From QZLE01 sp033852135 (lineage in GTDB: Bacteria > Pseudomonadota > Gammaproteobacteria > QZLD01), in NCBI GenBank assembly GCA_033852135.1, contig JAWSVB010000004.1:124001-188000 (forward strand): a stretch of 64,000 nt of DNA, written 5' to 3'. Positions 9,267-18,413 of this stretch are shown piece after piece. The notes beneath the pieces are model-generated. The model saw only the letters and a list, made by a program, of their open reading frames with translations. It did no database searches and was not told the DNA's origin. How positions within the stretch are numbered: the stretch's first letter is position 1; each line of letters begins with the position of its first letter. Both the position numbers and the translations under genes were made by a program.

Positions 9267-9392
9267 ATGAAGAAAAGAATTTTCCTACTCCTGCTTATAT
9301 GCTGCAGCTGCATAAGCTGCGGTCAAAAAGGAGCTCTCTATAAGGAGAGCAACAGCAAGAACGTCACAGTCCATAACGAAAGTAATAAATAG
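9267..9392 (+). CDS. lptM: LptM-like small lipoprotein
   Basis: 41 residues: a basic start (MKKR), a short hydrophobic segment, and a lipobox-like ISCG followed directly by GQKGALY. Cys-Gly-Gln-Lys-Gly-(Pro/Ala)-Leu-Tyr is the hallmark of the LptM/YifL lipoprotein family, which helps assemble the LptD/LptE lipopolysaccharide translocon at the outer membrane. It sits immediately upstream of lysA, the conserved gammaproteobacterial position. Here the usual Pro after KG is Ala. Lipidation is predicted at Cys18. Confidence 0.85.
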   Translation: MKKRIFLLLLICCSCISCGQKGALYKESNSKNVTVHNESNK

Positions 9393-9408
9393 AAACGGTA
9401 TATAAAAG

Positions 9409-10662
9409 ATGAGCGAAACCAAACACTATTATCAAAATGACTCTCTACACCTTGAAGGTGTTGACCTAAACCAAGTAGCACAAGATATTGGCACTCCATG
9501 CTATGTTTATTCTAAAAATGCTATCGAAGAAGCGTGGACCGAATACGACCATGCATTTGGCACAGCTCCACACCTTGTATGTTATGCAGTAAAAGCCAAC
9601 TCGAATATCGCCATCCTTAATCTTATGGCTAAACTTGGCTCAGGTTTTGATATCGTTTCACTAGGTGAATTAGAGCGTGTTCTTGCTGCCAACGGTGATC
9701 CGAAAAAAGTTATTTTCTCCGGTGTTGGCAAAAAAGAGAATGAGATCAAACGCGCCCTCGAAGTTGGAATCAAATGTATCAACATCGAATCTGAGCAGGA
9801 GCTCTACCGTGTAAATGAAGTTGCTGCTCAATTAAAGCTAAAAGCTCCAATCTCATTAAGGGTTAACCCAAATGTTGATGCCAAAACTCATCCATATATA
9901 TCTACAGGATTAAAAGAGAATAAATTCGGCGTCGATATTGATGAGGCATTGAATATCTATATCGCTGCCAGCAAAATGGACAACATTGAGATAACCGGAG
10001 TTGATTGCCACATTGGTTCACAGCTCACCGATGATTCTCCGTATTTTGATGCTATCGATAAACTTATCCTGCTAATGGATAAACTGAAAGAGAACAGCAT
10101 TGATATCCACCATATTGATATCGGCGGCGGTATCGGTATTTGTTACGACGATGAAGTTCCCCCTGCAAAAAGTGCTTATGTAAAAAGATTGGTTGCAGCA
10201 CTTGCTGAGCAAAACCTCGAAATCATAGTAGAGCCAGGAAGATCGATCGTGGGTAATGCCGGATATTTCCTTACTACTGTCGAGTTCCTCAAATTAAATG
10301 ACCACAAAAATTTTGCTATTGTTGATGGTGCGATGAACGACCTGCTACGCCCGTCACTTTACAGTGCTTGGCAAAGAATCATCCCAGTTAAAGAGAGCAG
10401 TGCTGCTGAAACACGCAGCTATGATGTAGTTGGACCAGTATGCGAGACTGGAGACTTTCTTGGTAAAGAGCGCGATCTAGCTATTGAGCCTGGAGATACC
10501 CTTGCAGTTTGTTCAGCTGGCGCCTATGGTTTTTCCATGAGTTCAAACTACAACTCCAGACCTAGAGTTGCAGAAGTGATGATTGATGATGGAACTACAC
10601 ATATTATTCGCAAACGGGAAACCATTGAGGAGCTATTTGCGGCAGAGACGCTGCTACCATAG
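9409..10662 (+). CDS. lysA: Diaminopimelate decarboxylase
   Basis: PLP enzyme that decarboxylates meso-diaminopimelate to L-lysine. The PLP lysine is Lys62 (CYAVKANSN). HIGSQ, the glycine-rich phosphate-binding stretch GGGIGI, EPGRSIVGNAG and the active-site CETGDF are all visible in the right order. 417 residues is normal. It lies 16 bases after lptM and upstream of a small membrane protein gene and dapF, a canonical lysine/cell-wall precursor cluster. Confidence 0.97.
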   Translation: MSETKHYYQNDSLHLEGVDLNQVAQDIGTPCYVYSKNAIEEAWTEYDHAFGTAPHLVCYAVKANSNIAILNLMAKLGSGFDIVSLGELERVLAANGDPKKVIFSGVGKKENEIKRALEVGIKCINIESEQELYRVNEVAAQLKLKAPISLRVNPNVDAKTHPYISTGLKENKFGVDIDEALNIYIAASKMDNIEITGVDCHIGSQLTDDSPYFDAIDKLILLMDKLKENSIDIHHIDIGGGIGICYDDEVPPAKSAYVKRLVAALAEQNLEIIVEPGRSIVGNAGYFLTTVEFLKLNDHKNFAIVDGAMNDLLRPSLYSAWQRIIPVKESSAAETRSYDVVGPVCETGDFLGKERDLAIEPGDTLAVCSAGAYGFSMSSNYNSRPRVAEVMIDDGTTHIIRKRETIEELFAAETLLP

Positions 10663-10713
10663 AACCTAGCCATCCCAATATGAACTGCAAAAGATAAAAT
10701 TGAGAAAAGGCCT

Positions 10714-10893
10714 ATGAAATATCTTTTACTATTGTTAATCCCGGCGGTAATAATGACCGTGGTAATACGTGGTAAATTTGTAAAATTCACTAGCCGTGGT
10801 TCGGGGATGAGAAAGTGGAATATACTCTGGCTGGTAGTACTGATATTATTTATTACAGCAATTTATTACTTCACATTCACCTGGAGGCCATAG
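10714..10893 (+). CDS. Small two-helix membrane protein
   Basis: 59 residues with two hydrophobic helices (about 2-17 and 37-53) separated by a basic loop (RGKFVKFTSRGSGMRKW), so by the positive-inside rule the loop is likely cytoplasmic. AAAGG lies just before ATG 10714. It fills the gap between lysA and dapF on the same strand, so co-transcription is likely. No family is recognised with confidence; the function is unknown. Confidence 0.6.
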   Translation: MKYLLLLLIPAVIMTVVIRGKFVKFTSRGSGMRKWNILWLVVLILFITAIYYFTFTWRP

Positions 10894-10937
10894 GTCTAAG
10901 ACCTGTCAGCCATAAGAAAACTGAGACAAAATAACAA

Positions 10938-11768
10938 ATGCTACTAAAATTCACCAAAATGCACGGCCTTGGAAATGACTTTGTCGTCATAGATGCCATA
11001 AACCAAGAACTATCGCTTACAACCAACCAGATTCGCGAGATAGCAGACCGTAAATTTGGAGTTGGCTGCGACCAACTTTTACTAGTAGAAAAGCCTCGAT
11101 CACCTGGTGTAGATTTTCGCTATCGCATATTCAATGCCGATGGCAGTGAAGTTGAACAGTGTGGTAATGGCGCGCGTTGCTTCGCCCGCTTTGTCGAAGA
11201 GAAAGGGCTGACCGAAAAGCATGAGATTCCGGTTGAAACCAAAAACGGTAATATCATCCTGCGCTTACAGAATGATGGTGAGGTGACCGTCAATATGGGC
11301 GCACCAAATTTTGCCCCAGAGTCACTCCCTTTTACCGCAGAAAAACAGCAAACCACCTATGAGATCGAAGTTGAAGGTGAGACTTTAGAGATAGCAGCAG
11401 TGTCTATGGGCAACCCTCATGCAGTTACACTTGTAAACGACACTAGCTCTGCTCCAGTTCTATGGCTTGGTCCTCAGATTGAAAAGCACGAGGTGTTTCC
11501 CAATCGCGTCAACGCTGGATTTATGCAGGTAGTTGATAGAGGAAATATTAACTTACGTGTATTTGAGCGTGGTTGTGGAGAGACACTTGCGTGCGGCACA
11601 GGAGCCTGTGCAGCAGTTGTTGCAGGAATTATCCAAGGGCTGTTAGATAGTACAGTAAAAGTAACTCTACCTGGTGGAAGCTTAGTAATAAATTGGGAAG
11701 GTGGAAACTCCCCTGTTATGATGACAGGACCTGCCACCGTTGTATTCGAAGGAGAGATGGAGATATGA
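10938..11768 (+). CDS. dapF: Diaminopimelate epimerase
   Basis: Cofactor-independent epimerase that converts LL- to meso-diaminopimelate for lysine and peptidoglycan. The two catalytic cysteines are Cys75 (QCGNGARC) and Cys219 (GCGETLACGTGAC). MHGLGNDF at the N-terminus is diagnostic. 276 residues, as expected. The stop overlaps the ATG of the DUF484 gene by four bases (ATGA), implying translational coupling. Confidence 0.97.
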   Translation: MLLKFTKMHGLGNDFVVIDAINQELSLTTNQIREIADRKFGVGCDQLLLVEKPRSPGVDFRYRIFNADGSEVEQCGNGARCFARFVEEKGLTEKHEIPVETKNGNIILRLQNDGEVTVNMGAPNFAPESLPFTAEKQQTTYEIEVEGETLEIAAVSMGNPHAVTLVNDTSSAPVLWLGPQIEKHEVFPNRVNAGFMQVVDRGNINLRVFERGCGETLACGTGACAAVVAGIIQGLLDSTVKVTLPGGSLVINWEGGNSPVMMTGPATVVFEGEMEI

Positions 11769-12463
11769 GTCAAAAAAAGGAAGTTAAGAGCAAGCCGCTC
11801 AAAGAACAGGATGTTGTAGATTATCTTCAGAAAAACCCCGATTTCTTTGCTAAGAATGAGACCTTAATTGAAGAGCTGCAAATACCGCATAGCTGTGGTG
11901 GTGCAATCTCATTAATTGAGCGTCAAATTGAAGTTCTCAAAGATAAAAATCGCTCCTACAGACAAAAGCTAAAAGAGATTGTTGATATTGCTCGTGAAAA
12001 CGACAATCTTAATGACAAACTACACCGCCTTACCCTTGAGCTTATATCTGCCAATGACCTAGATGATGTATTGTTAGCTATCCAAGATGTGCTGCGCAAC
12101 GAGTTTGGAGCCGATCTAGTTTCAATCCGCCTATTTGCTAAAGACGGGGCAGAAGAAGATAGCGAATTACATCCTGAGCTAGTTCCAAGCAGCGACCCTG
12201 GGCTGAAAGCATTCGACAGCCTGTTTACCAGCCGCCGCCCTATCTGTGGCCGCCTTAAAAAAGAGCAGCTAACCTATCTCTTCCGTGATAACGCAGCACG
12301 CATCGCCTCTGCAGCATTAATTCCACTGGAGAATGATAGACGTTATGGGTTGATATCCATCGGTAGCTTCAGCGCGACAAAGTATATGCCTAACATGGGA
12401 ACTATATTCCTACGCCACATGAGCAGCACCGTAAGCCAGGCATTAAAACCGTTTATGGGTTAA
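11765..12463 (+). CDS. DUF484 (YigA-like) GAF-fold protein
   Basis: 232 residues, cytoplasmic. The N-terminus has the DUF484 signature VVDYLQKNPDFF (about 19-30), followed by a coiled coil (about 50-90) and a GAF-like domain (about 95-225) ending in a segment with FLRHMSS. In gammaproteobacteria this family almost always lies between dapF and xerC, as here. Its molecular role is not established. The start ATG at 11765 overlaps the dapF stop. A longer in-frame start inside dapF at 11693 is less likely. Confidence 0.9.
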   Translation: MSQKKEVKSKPLKEQDVVDYLQKNPDFFAKNETLIEELQIPHSCGGAISLIERQIEVLKDKNRSYRQKLKEIVDIARENDNLNDKLHRLTLELISANDLDDVLLAIQDVLRNEFGADLVSIRLFAKDGAEEDSELHPELVPSSDPGLKAFDSLFTSRRPICGRLKKEQLTYLFRDNAARIASAALIPLENDRRYGLISIGSFSATKYMPNMGTIFLRHMSSTVSQALKPFMG

Positions 12464-12485
12464 AAGCAAATTAAGGAATGGTCGT

Positions 12486-13385
12486 ATGAAAAAAGCAGAT
12501 CTCATCGACCAATTCCTCGCCCACCTCCGGGTGATAAAAAACTACTCTCCCAATACAATCAACAGTTATGGCAAAGACCTCAGCACCCTGCTGGAGTTTA
12601 GCGAAGAACAAAATATAGATAGCTGGCGCGATTTAAAAACCTTTCACATTCGCGATCTTACCGTCAAGTTTCACACAGATGGCAATTCGGCTCGTACTAT
12701 TCGCCGCAAACTCTCATCCACCCGTTCATTCCTCAATTATCTACTAACTCTTAGAGAGATCGATGACAATCCTGCCCAGGGAAGCCCAGCTCCCAAAATG
12801 CCGTCACGCCTACCAAATGCACTGGATATTGAGCAGACACAAAGACTGGTTAGTATTGATGCCGTAACTCCAATTGAGATACGCGACAAAGCGATTCTGG
12901 AGCTGTTCTACTCCTCTGGAATGCGTATCAGTGAACTAGCTACACTAAATTTAATGAGTATCGATCTACACGATGGCAGTGCGCGAGTTACCGGTAAAGG
13001 TAATAAAACTAGAATTGTTCCTGTTGGGTCGCATGCTGTTAATGCGCTAAAGGAGTGGTTAGATTGCAGAGAGAATCTGGCTAAAATTGATGAAACCGCC
13101 CTATTTGTCTCCAAGCGCGGCACTAGACTACATGTACGCAGCATTCAGGAGCGGGTAAAATATTGGGCTACAACCCAAGGGGTTTCCACCCATGTTCACC
13201 CCCACATGCTACGCCACTCATTCGCTAGTCACATCCTCGAGTCAAGCCAAGACCTACGGGCAGTGCAAGAACTTTTAGGGCACAAAAATATTAGCACCAC
13301 TCAAATCTATACCCATTTAGATTTTCAACACCTTGCCTCCGTATATGAAAAGGCACATCCGCGAGCCCACAAAAAAAAATCTTAA
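12486..13385 (+). CDS. xerC: Tyrosine recombinase XerC
   Basis: Site-specific recombinase that, with XerD, resolves chromosome dimers at dif near the terminus. The N-terminal SAM-like core-binding domain covers about residues 5-90. The catalytic domain has Arg in SSGMRISEL, Lys in GKGNKTR, HMLRHSFASHI, GHKNIS, and the nucleophile Tyr in TQIYTHLD. 299 residues. Part of the conserved dapF-DUF484-xerC run, 22 bases after the DUF484 gene. XerC is preferred to XerD on gene order. Confidence 0.95.
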   Translation: MKKADLIDQFLAHLRVIKNYSPNTINSYGKDLSTLLEFSEEQNIDSWRDLKTFHIRDLTVKFHTDGNSARTIRRKLSSTRSFLNYLLTLREIDDNPAQGSPAPKMPSRLPNALDIEQTQRLVSIDAVTPIEIRDKAILELFYSSGMRISELATLNLMSIDLHDGSARVTGKGNKTRIVPVGSHAVNALKEWLDCRENLAKIDETALFVSKRGTRLHVRSIQERVKYWATTQGVSTHVHPHMLRHSFASHILESSQDLRAVQELLGHKNISTTQIYTHLDFQHLASVYEKAHPRAHKKKS

Positions 13386-13389
13386 TACC

Positions 13390-13418
13390 CTTGAAAAATA
13401 ACGTTTAAGTCACCATCT
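13390..13418 (+). promoter_or_regulatory. Probable sigma-32 (RpoH) heat-shock promoter for hslVU
   Basis: CTTGAAA (13390-13396), 14 bases, then CACCATCT (13411-13418). This closely fits the established RpoH consensus of CTTGAAA, a 13-15 base spacer, and CCCCATnT. It lies about 155 bases upstream of hslV, directly after xerC, as expected for the heat-shock hslVU operon. It implies a leader of about 150 bases. Confidence 0.7.
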
Positions 13419-13573
13419 TTGTTATACAGGTTTGCTGCCCAGGAAAAACCATGAATATTCATACTGGTAGCAATTATTACCTTAATAAATAAAGAACATG
13501 TTGTTTTTAAAAAGATGACGGCTAATCTAAATATCACAGCGTAGCCTTAATAAAAGAATTATTGGAGAATATT

Positions 13574-14119
13574 GTGGAACAGTTCCGCGGAACAACCATC
13601 CTGTCAGTTCGTAGAAACGGCAAAGTAGTTATTGGCGGTGACGGCCAGGTATCACTGGGAAACACCGTAATGAAGGGCAATGCCCGCAAAGTTAGAAGAC
13701 TTCATGATAACAAAGTTATCGCAGGATTTGCTGGTGGTACCGCTGATGCATTTACCCTATTTGAGCGCTTTGAATCTAAGCTGGAAAAATACAGTGGCAA
13801 CCTAACCCGCTCAGCAGTTGAGATGGCCAAAGACTGGCGTACCGATCGCGCTCTGCGCAAACTTGAAGCTCTGCTTTGTGTCGCAGATAAAGAGACATCT
13901 TTAATCATCACTGGTAATGGTGATGTTATCGAGCCAGAAAAAAATATCATGGCCATTGGCTCAGGTGGGTCTTTCGCCCAATCAGCAGCTATAGCTCTGC
14001 TAGAAAATAGTGAACTTGAAGCGCGTGATATAGTCGAAAAAAGCCTGCATATAGCAGCCGATATTTGTATCTATACCAACCAAAACCTCACTATCGAAGA
14101 GCTTGATAGCACTAACTAA
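13574..14119 (+). CDS. hslV: ATP-dependent protease peptidase subunit HslV
   Basis: Proteasome-like threonine peptidase that forms the proteolytic chamber of HslUV. From GTG 13574, with GGAGA six bases upstream, the product starts with a six-residue propeptide (MEQFRG) before the catalytic Thr7 (TTILSVRR). GGDGQVSLGNTVMKG follows. 181 residues. A TTG twelve bases earlier is in frame but lacks spacing to the ribosome-binding site. Expressed with hslU, 23 bases downstream. Confidence 0.96.
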   Translation: MEQFRGTTILSVRRNGKVVIGGDGQVSLGNTVMKGNARKVRRLHDNKVIAGFAGGTADAFTLFERFESKLEKYSGNLTRSAVEMAKDWRTDRALRKLEALLCVADKETSLIITGNGDVIEPEKNIMAIGSGGSFAQSAAIALLENSELEARDIVEKSLHIAADICIYTNQNLTIEELDSTN

Positions 14120-14142
14120 CAGAACAAAAGAAGAGAATAATC

Positions 14143-15465
14143 ATGTCTGAAATGACTCCGAAAGAGATAGTTCAAGAACTAGATAAGCATATCATTGGAC
14201 AAGACTCAGCTAAAAAATCAGTGGCGATAGCTCTACGTAACCGCTGGAGAAGGATGCAACTGGAAGAGGGGCTACGTAATGAGATCACCCCGAAAAACAT
14301 CCTGCTAATAGGTCCAACAGGGGTTGGTAAAACTGAGATTGCCCGCCGCTTGGCAAAACTTGCCAATGCACCATTTATCAAGATTGAAGCAACAAAATTT
14401 ACCGAAGTTGGCTATGTTGGTCGCGATGTTGAATCCATCATCCGCGATCTTGCCGATATCGCCGTTAAGATGATGCGTGAGCAAGAGATGGCAAAAGTTG
14501 CCAACCTTGCTGAAGACCAAGCTGAAGATCGCATTCTTGATATCCTCCTCCCTAAAGCTACCACAACAGAGTGGGATGAGACCGAAAAAGAATCAGAGAC
14601 CAGACAAAAATTTCGTAAAAAAATACGTGAAGGGGATCTAGATGATAAAGAGGTCGAAATTGAAGTAAATGCTGCTCCAATTGGGGTAGAGATCATGGCT
14701 CCTCCAGGCATGGAAGACATGACCAACCAACTACAGAGCATGTTCCAAAGCGTATCTGGCAACCGCAAAAAATCACGCAAACTGAAGATTAAAGATGCGC
14801 TGAAAGTATTGCAGGAAGAGGAAGCAGCCAAACTTATCAATGATGAAGATATCAAAATAAGGGCTATTCATAATCTGGAACAAAACGGTATCGTCTTCTT
14901 AGATGAGATCGACAAGGTAGCCAAGCGCTCAGACAGTGGCCCCGATGTATCGCGCGAAGGAGTGCAACGCGACCTACTTCCACTAGTTGAGGGTTCCACC
15001 ATCTCAACCAAGTATGGCATGGTAAAAACTGACCACATCCTATTTATCGCCTCAGGCGCATTCCATCTGGCAAAACCTTCAGATCTAATTCCTGAGCTTC
15101 AAGGCCGTTTACCAATTAGAGTGGAACTAGATGCTCTTTCAGTTGGTGATTTTGTCAAAATCTTAACCGAACCAAATGCATCTCTAACCGAGCAGTACGT
15201 TGCTTTGATTGGCACAGAAGATTGCGACATTAATTTCAGCGAATGTGGTGTTGCCAAGATCGCTCAATTTGCCTGGGAAGTTAATGAAAAAACCGAAAAT
15301 ATCGGTGCGCGAAGACTACACACTGTGATGGAAAAACTGCTCGAAGAGATATCTTTCGACGCTGGCAGCGAGCAAACAGGTGAGGTAACAATCGATGCAG
15401 AATATGTTGAGAAGCACCTTGCCAAACTATCGCAAGATGAAGATTTGAGCCGCTATATTCTTTAA
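14143..15465 (+). CDS. hslU: ATP-dependent protease ATPase subunit HslU
   Basis: AAA+ hexameric unfoldase that feeds substrates to HslV. Starts with the MTPKEIVQELD helix. Walker A is GPTGVGKTEIA (about residues 53-63), the GYVGRDVES pore loop follows, an intermediate I-domain spans about 105-240, Walker B is FLDEID, and the C-terminus LSRYIL inserts into HslV. 440 residues, as usual. It is followed by a strong terminator. Confidence 0.97.
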   Translation: MSEMTPKEIVQELDKHIIGQDSAKKSVAIALRNRWRRMQLEEGLRNEITPKNILLIGPTGVGKTEIARRLAKLANAPFIKIEATKFTEVGYVGRDVESIIRDLADIAVKMMREQEMAKVANLAEDQAEDRILDILLPKATTTEWDETEKESETRQKFRKKIREGDLDDKEVEIEVNAAPIGVEIMAPPGMEDMTNQLQSMFQSVSGNRKKSRKLKIKDALKVLQEEEAAKLINDEDIKIRAIHNLEQNGIVFLDEIDKVAKRSDSGPDVSREGVQRDLLPLVEGSTISTKYGMVKTDHILFIASGAFHLAKPSDLIPELQGRLPIRVELDALSVGDFVKILTEPNASLTEQYVALIGTEDCDINFSECGVAKIAQFAWEVNEKTENIGARRLHTVMEKLLEEISFDAGSEQTGEVTIDAEYVEKHLAKLSQDEDLSRYIL

Positions 15466-15496
15466 TTAACTGAAGAGAAAATAGCTCTCAGCAGAT

Positions 15497-15533
15497 AAAA
15501 AACCGTTCATGCCAGAGTGTGAACGGTTTTTTT
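15497..15533 (+). terminator. Terminator after hslVU
   Basis: Stem AAAACCGTTCA/TGAACGGTTTT with a loop of about ten bases and a run of seven or more T residues, 30 bases after the hslU stop. Confidence 0.85.
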
Positions 15534-15621
15534 AACTTTATTAGATTCATCTACCCCTTCGACAAGCTTAGAACAAACGAATACACTACAAATATCTTGA
15601 AAAAATTAGCAACGGTTTAAC

Positions 15622-16362
15622 ATGACAAAAACCCATTTTGGTTTCGAGCAGGTTGATATAGAGAAGAAAGCCGAGCGTGTTGGTGAGGTATTCCACTCTG
15701 TCGCCAACAAATATGACATCATGAATGACTTGATGTCACTCGGGCTACACCGGCTCTGGAAAGTATTTACCGTAGATTTATGCCAGCTACACCCCGGAAA
15801 TAAAGTCTTAGATGTAGCCGGTGGCACTGGCGACTTAGCAATAAAATTTGCCGAAAAGGTTGGCGAATCAGGCCAGGTGGTTCTCTCTGACATCAACTCC
15901 TCCATGCTACTTGAGGGAAGAGACAAAGTAATAGATAGCGGCTATTTTAAAAATATTCAACTCTGCCAACTCGATGCCGAAAACCTCCCATTTCCTGACA
16001 ACTATTTTGACTGCATAACCATAGGTTTTGGTTTGCGCAACGTCACCAACAAAGATGCAGCCCTACGCTCTTTCTACCGCTGCCTTAAACCAGGTGGACG
16101 TGCAATCATCCTCGAGTTCTCCAACCTCACCAGCGAAGTACTGCAAACATTGTACGATAGTTACTCATTCCACATTCTCCCTAAACTGGGCAAGGTTGTA
16201 GCTGGTGATGAAGATAGCTATCAATATCTAGCGGAATCAATTCGGATGCACCCCGCTCAGGAGGAGCTAAAACAGATGATGCAAGATGCAGGATTTGAAC
16301 GCTGCGACTACCACAACCTCAACTCCGGTATCGTTGCCGTACACAAAGGATATAAATTTTGA
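15622..16362 (+). CDS. ubiE: Ubiquinone/menaquinone C-methyltransferase UbiE
   Basis: SAM-dependent methyltransferase that C-methylates the quinone ring in ubiquinone (and, where present, menaquinone) synthesis. SAM motif I is VLDVAGGTGDLA near residue 67; the family motifs YDIMNDLMSLG near the N-terminus and GFGLRNVTN are clear. 246 residues. Its stop overlaps the TTG start of ubiB. E. coli has ubiJ between the two genes; here it is missing. Confidence 0.96.
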   Translation: MTKTHFGFEQVDIEKKAERVGEVFHSVANKYDIMNDLMSLGLHRLWKVFTVDLCQLHPGNKVLDVAGGTGDLAIKFAEKVGESGQVVLSDINSSMLLEGRDKVIDSGYFKNIQLCQLDAENLPFPDNYFDCITIGFGLRNVTNKDAALRSFYRCLKPGGRAIILEFSNLTSEVLQTLYDSYSFHILPKLGKVVAGDEDSYQYLAESIRMHPAQEELKQMMQDAGFERCDYHNLNSGIVAVHKGYKF

Positions 16363-18032
16363 AACTCACCTCAAGATTGCAACGGATTTGCCGCTTTGCC
16401 CAGATTACCATCATAGCCTTGCGCTATGGACTGGATGAAATAATTCTCGAAACCCACGTTTTCAAACCAGTTAGATTCTGCATCTATCTCTCCCCATGGT
16501 ACTGGTCAAAAAAACACAAACATCTAACTAAGGGGGAGAGAATCCGTTTAGCCCTTGAAGAGCTTGGACCAATCTTCGTGAAATTTGGTCAGTCACTCTC
16601 CACCCGCCCCGACATCATCCCGGTGGAAATCGCGCAAGAACTAAGCAAACTGCAGGACCAAGTGCCGCCATTCCCCGGTAGTGAAGCCGCCAGCATTATT
16701 GAACAATCGCTCGGCAAAAATATCGAAGATATTTACAAAGAGTTCGATAAAAATCCCATGGCATCTGCATCTGTCGCTCAGGTTCACGCAGCAACTAAGT
16801 TTGACGGTTCTCAGGTTATCGTCAAAATTATCCGCCCCGCTATCGAAAAAACTATTCGCAAAGATATCAGCATCCTCTACTCCATTGCTAAAATCGCAAC
16901 CAACCGTTGGCGTCATGGCAAAAGACTGCGCCCAACCGAAATAGTCGCTGAATTTGAAAAATATATATTCGATGAGTTAGACCTATTAAAAGAGGCGGCA
17001 AACACCTCCCACCTACGCCGCAATTTTGCTGATTCAGAAGACCTATATATACCTGAAGTTGATTGGGAGCATACCCGTCGTAGCATCATGACCATGGAGC
17101 GCATTCACGGCGTTCCAATCAAAGATATCGCCACCCTAAAAGCCAATAACGTCAATATGAAGCGTTTGGCAGAAAAAGGGGTGGAGATCTTCTTCACTCA
17201 AGTATTCCGCGACAACTTCTTCCATGCCGATATGCACCCCGGCAACATTTTTATCGATATTAGCGCCCCAGAAGACCCAAAATATATCGGCATCGACATG
17301 GGGATAACCGGCAGTCTCTCCCCAGACGACAAAAAATATCTAGCGGAAAATTTCCACGCTTTTTTTAATCGCGATTATCAAAAAGTAGCCGAGCTGCATA
17401 TCCGCTGCGGATGGGTTCCAGCCGATACCAGAGTCGATGAGTTTGAAGCAGCAATCAGGTCAACCTGTGAGCCTATCTTCGAAAAGCCGCTAAAAGATAT
17501 CTCCTTCGGCGCCCTACTTCTCAACCTATTTCATGCCGCCCAACGTTTCAACATGGAGGTACAGCCACAACTGATTCTGTTACAAAAAACCCTATTGAAT
17601 ATAGAAGGACTTGGTCGCAGCCTCTATCCAGATCTCGATCTATGGCAAACTGCAAAACCGTTTATGGAGGGTTGGATAGCACAACAATACAGCATGGAAA
17701 ACTTCAGTGAATCGATGAAGAGCAACCTGCCGCAAATGTTGGAAATAATTCCTGAAGTACCACAGATGATAATCGACCACATCCGCCATAGCAGAGAGCA
17801 AAACCAACTCATCCAACAGCAAAACCAAGAGCTGCAAAAACTCCAACAGGAGATTAAAAAGACCCGCAGCCGCACCTCATCCATGCTCTATGGCGCCACC
17901 TTCATAATAACTGCCGCCATAGTTGCCAACGCCAGCATGTTCACCTCCTCCATTGCAAATGACATACCAGTCATAAGCTGGATACTTGGTGGTGCTGGAT
18001 TAGCTATTATTTTCTTTTCCCCAAAGGAATAG
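16359..18032 (+). CDS. ubiB: Ubiquinone biosynthesis atypical kinase/ATPase UbiB
   Basis: ADCK/ABC1-family protein that supports ubiquinone synthesis at the inner membrane. The KFGQSLSTRPD motif (the family KxGQ) is near residue 73, the Ala-rich nucleotide loop ASASVAQVHAA follows, and the catalytic-like FHADMHPGNIF is near 288. A glutamine-rich coiled coil (about 470-510) precedes two C-terminal membrane helices (about 515-555). 557 residues. TTG at 16359 starts within the ubiE stop; AAAGGA lies about ten bases upstream. Confidence 0.94.
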   Translation: MKLTSRLQRICRFAQITIIALRYGLDEIILETHVFKPVRFCIYLSPWYWSKKHKHLTKGERIRLALEELGPIFVKFGQSLSTRPDIIPVEIAQELSKLQDQVPPFPGSEAASIIEQSLGKNIEDIYKEFDKNPMASASVAQVHAATKFDGSQVIVKIIRPAIEKTIRKDISILYSIAKIATNRWRHGKRLRPTEIVAEFEKYIFDELDLLKEAANTSHLRRNFADSEDLYIPEVDWEHTRRSIMTMERIHGVPIKDIATLKANNVNMKRLAEKGVEIFFTQVFRDNFFHADMHPGNIFIDISAPEDPKYIGIDMGITGSLSPDDKKYLAENFHAFFNRDYQKVAELHIRCGWVPADTRVDEFEAAIRSTCEPIFEKPLKDISFGALLLNLFHAAQRFNMEVQPQLILLQKTLLNIEGLGRSLYPDLDLWQTAKPFMEGWIAQQYSMENFSESMKSNLPQMLEIIPEVPQMIIDHIRHSREQNQLIQQQNQELQKLQQEIKKTRSRTSSMLYGATFIITAAIVANASMFTSSIANDIPVISWILGGAGLAIIFFSPKE

Positions 18033-18041
18033 CCTATTAGC

Positions 18042-18071
18042 AAACATTGTCCCTGCGCAGGGACAATGTTT
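18042..18071. repeat. Perfect palindrome, first of two copies
   Basis: A 30-base perfect palindrome with 13-base arms (AAACATTGTCCCT) around a GCGC centre, ten bases past the ubiB stop. It could act as a terminator for the ubi operon, though its T tail is weak (GTTTATCTATTTT). The same 12-base inner arm, AACATTGTCCCT, recurs at 21265-21293 with a TCGA centre. Confidence 0.8.
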
Positions 18072-18413
18072 ATCTATTTTAAAAAACTACCCATACTCAC
18101 TCATTGTTTGTCCCCCATTTCACTGAGCAGTCCCCCAATGAATCTCTATCGTATTTAATGGCATACTTTTTCTTCAAATATTAACTGCCTAGTGTTAATA
18201 TTGCCGCCGCAATGACATTGTTTTAAATTTTATTGTAAAAAACCAGAAGTATCAGGACACATAATAAGCTTATACTTCTTTTTAAAAGCTATGGGGTAGC
18301 TAAATATAGGGGCGTGTAAATTAATGCATGACCTTATCTCACATATAAAACTCTCCAGCGCCTATATCCAAGAACCAATAAGCTTTTACAAAACAATTTA
18401 CAAGGGGATCTCT
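18072..18413. other. AT-rich intergenic region upstream of C25-like gene
   Basis: No gene is evident. The stretch is AT-rich and must hold the promoter for the downstream secreted protein gene, but no promoter stands out. An in-frame ATG at 18324 would give a product 30 residues longer with a polar leader and is judged less likely than GTG 18414. Confidence 0.5.

Noticed and set aside
12486..13385. Phage or integron integrase
   Set aside because: The tyrosine recombinase sits in the dapF-DUF484-xerC order and has the XerC length; no attachment site or mobile genes are near.
14412..14855. Long minus-strand open frame opposite hslU
   Set aside because: It mirrors the codons of hslU, has a Ser/Arg-rich translation typical of antisense frames, and no ribosome-binding site.
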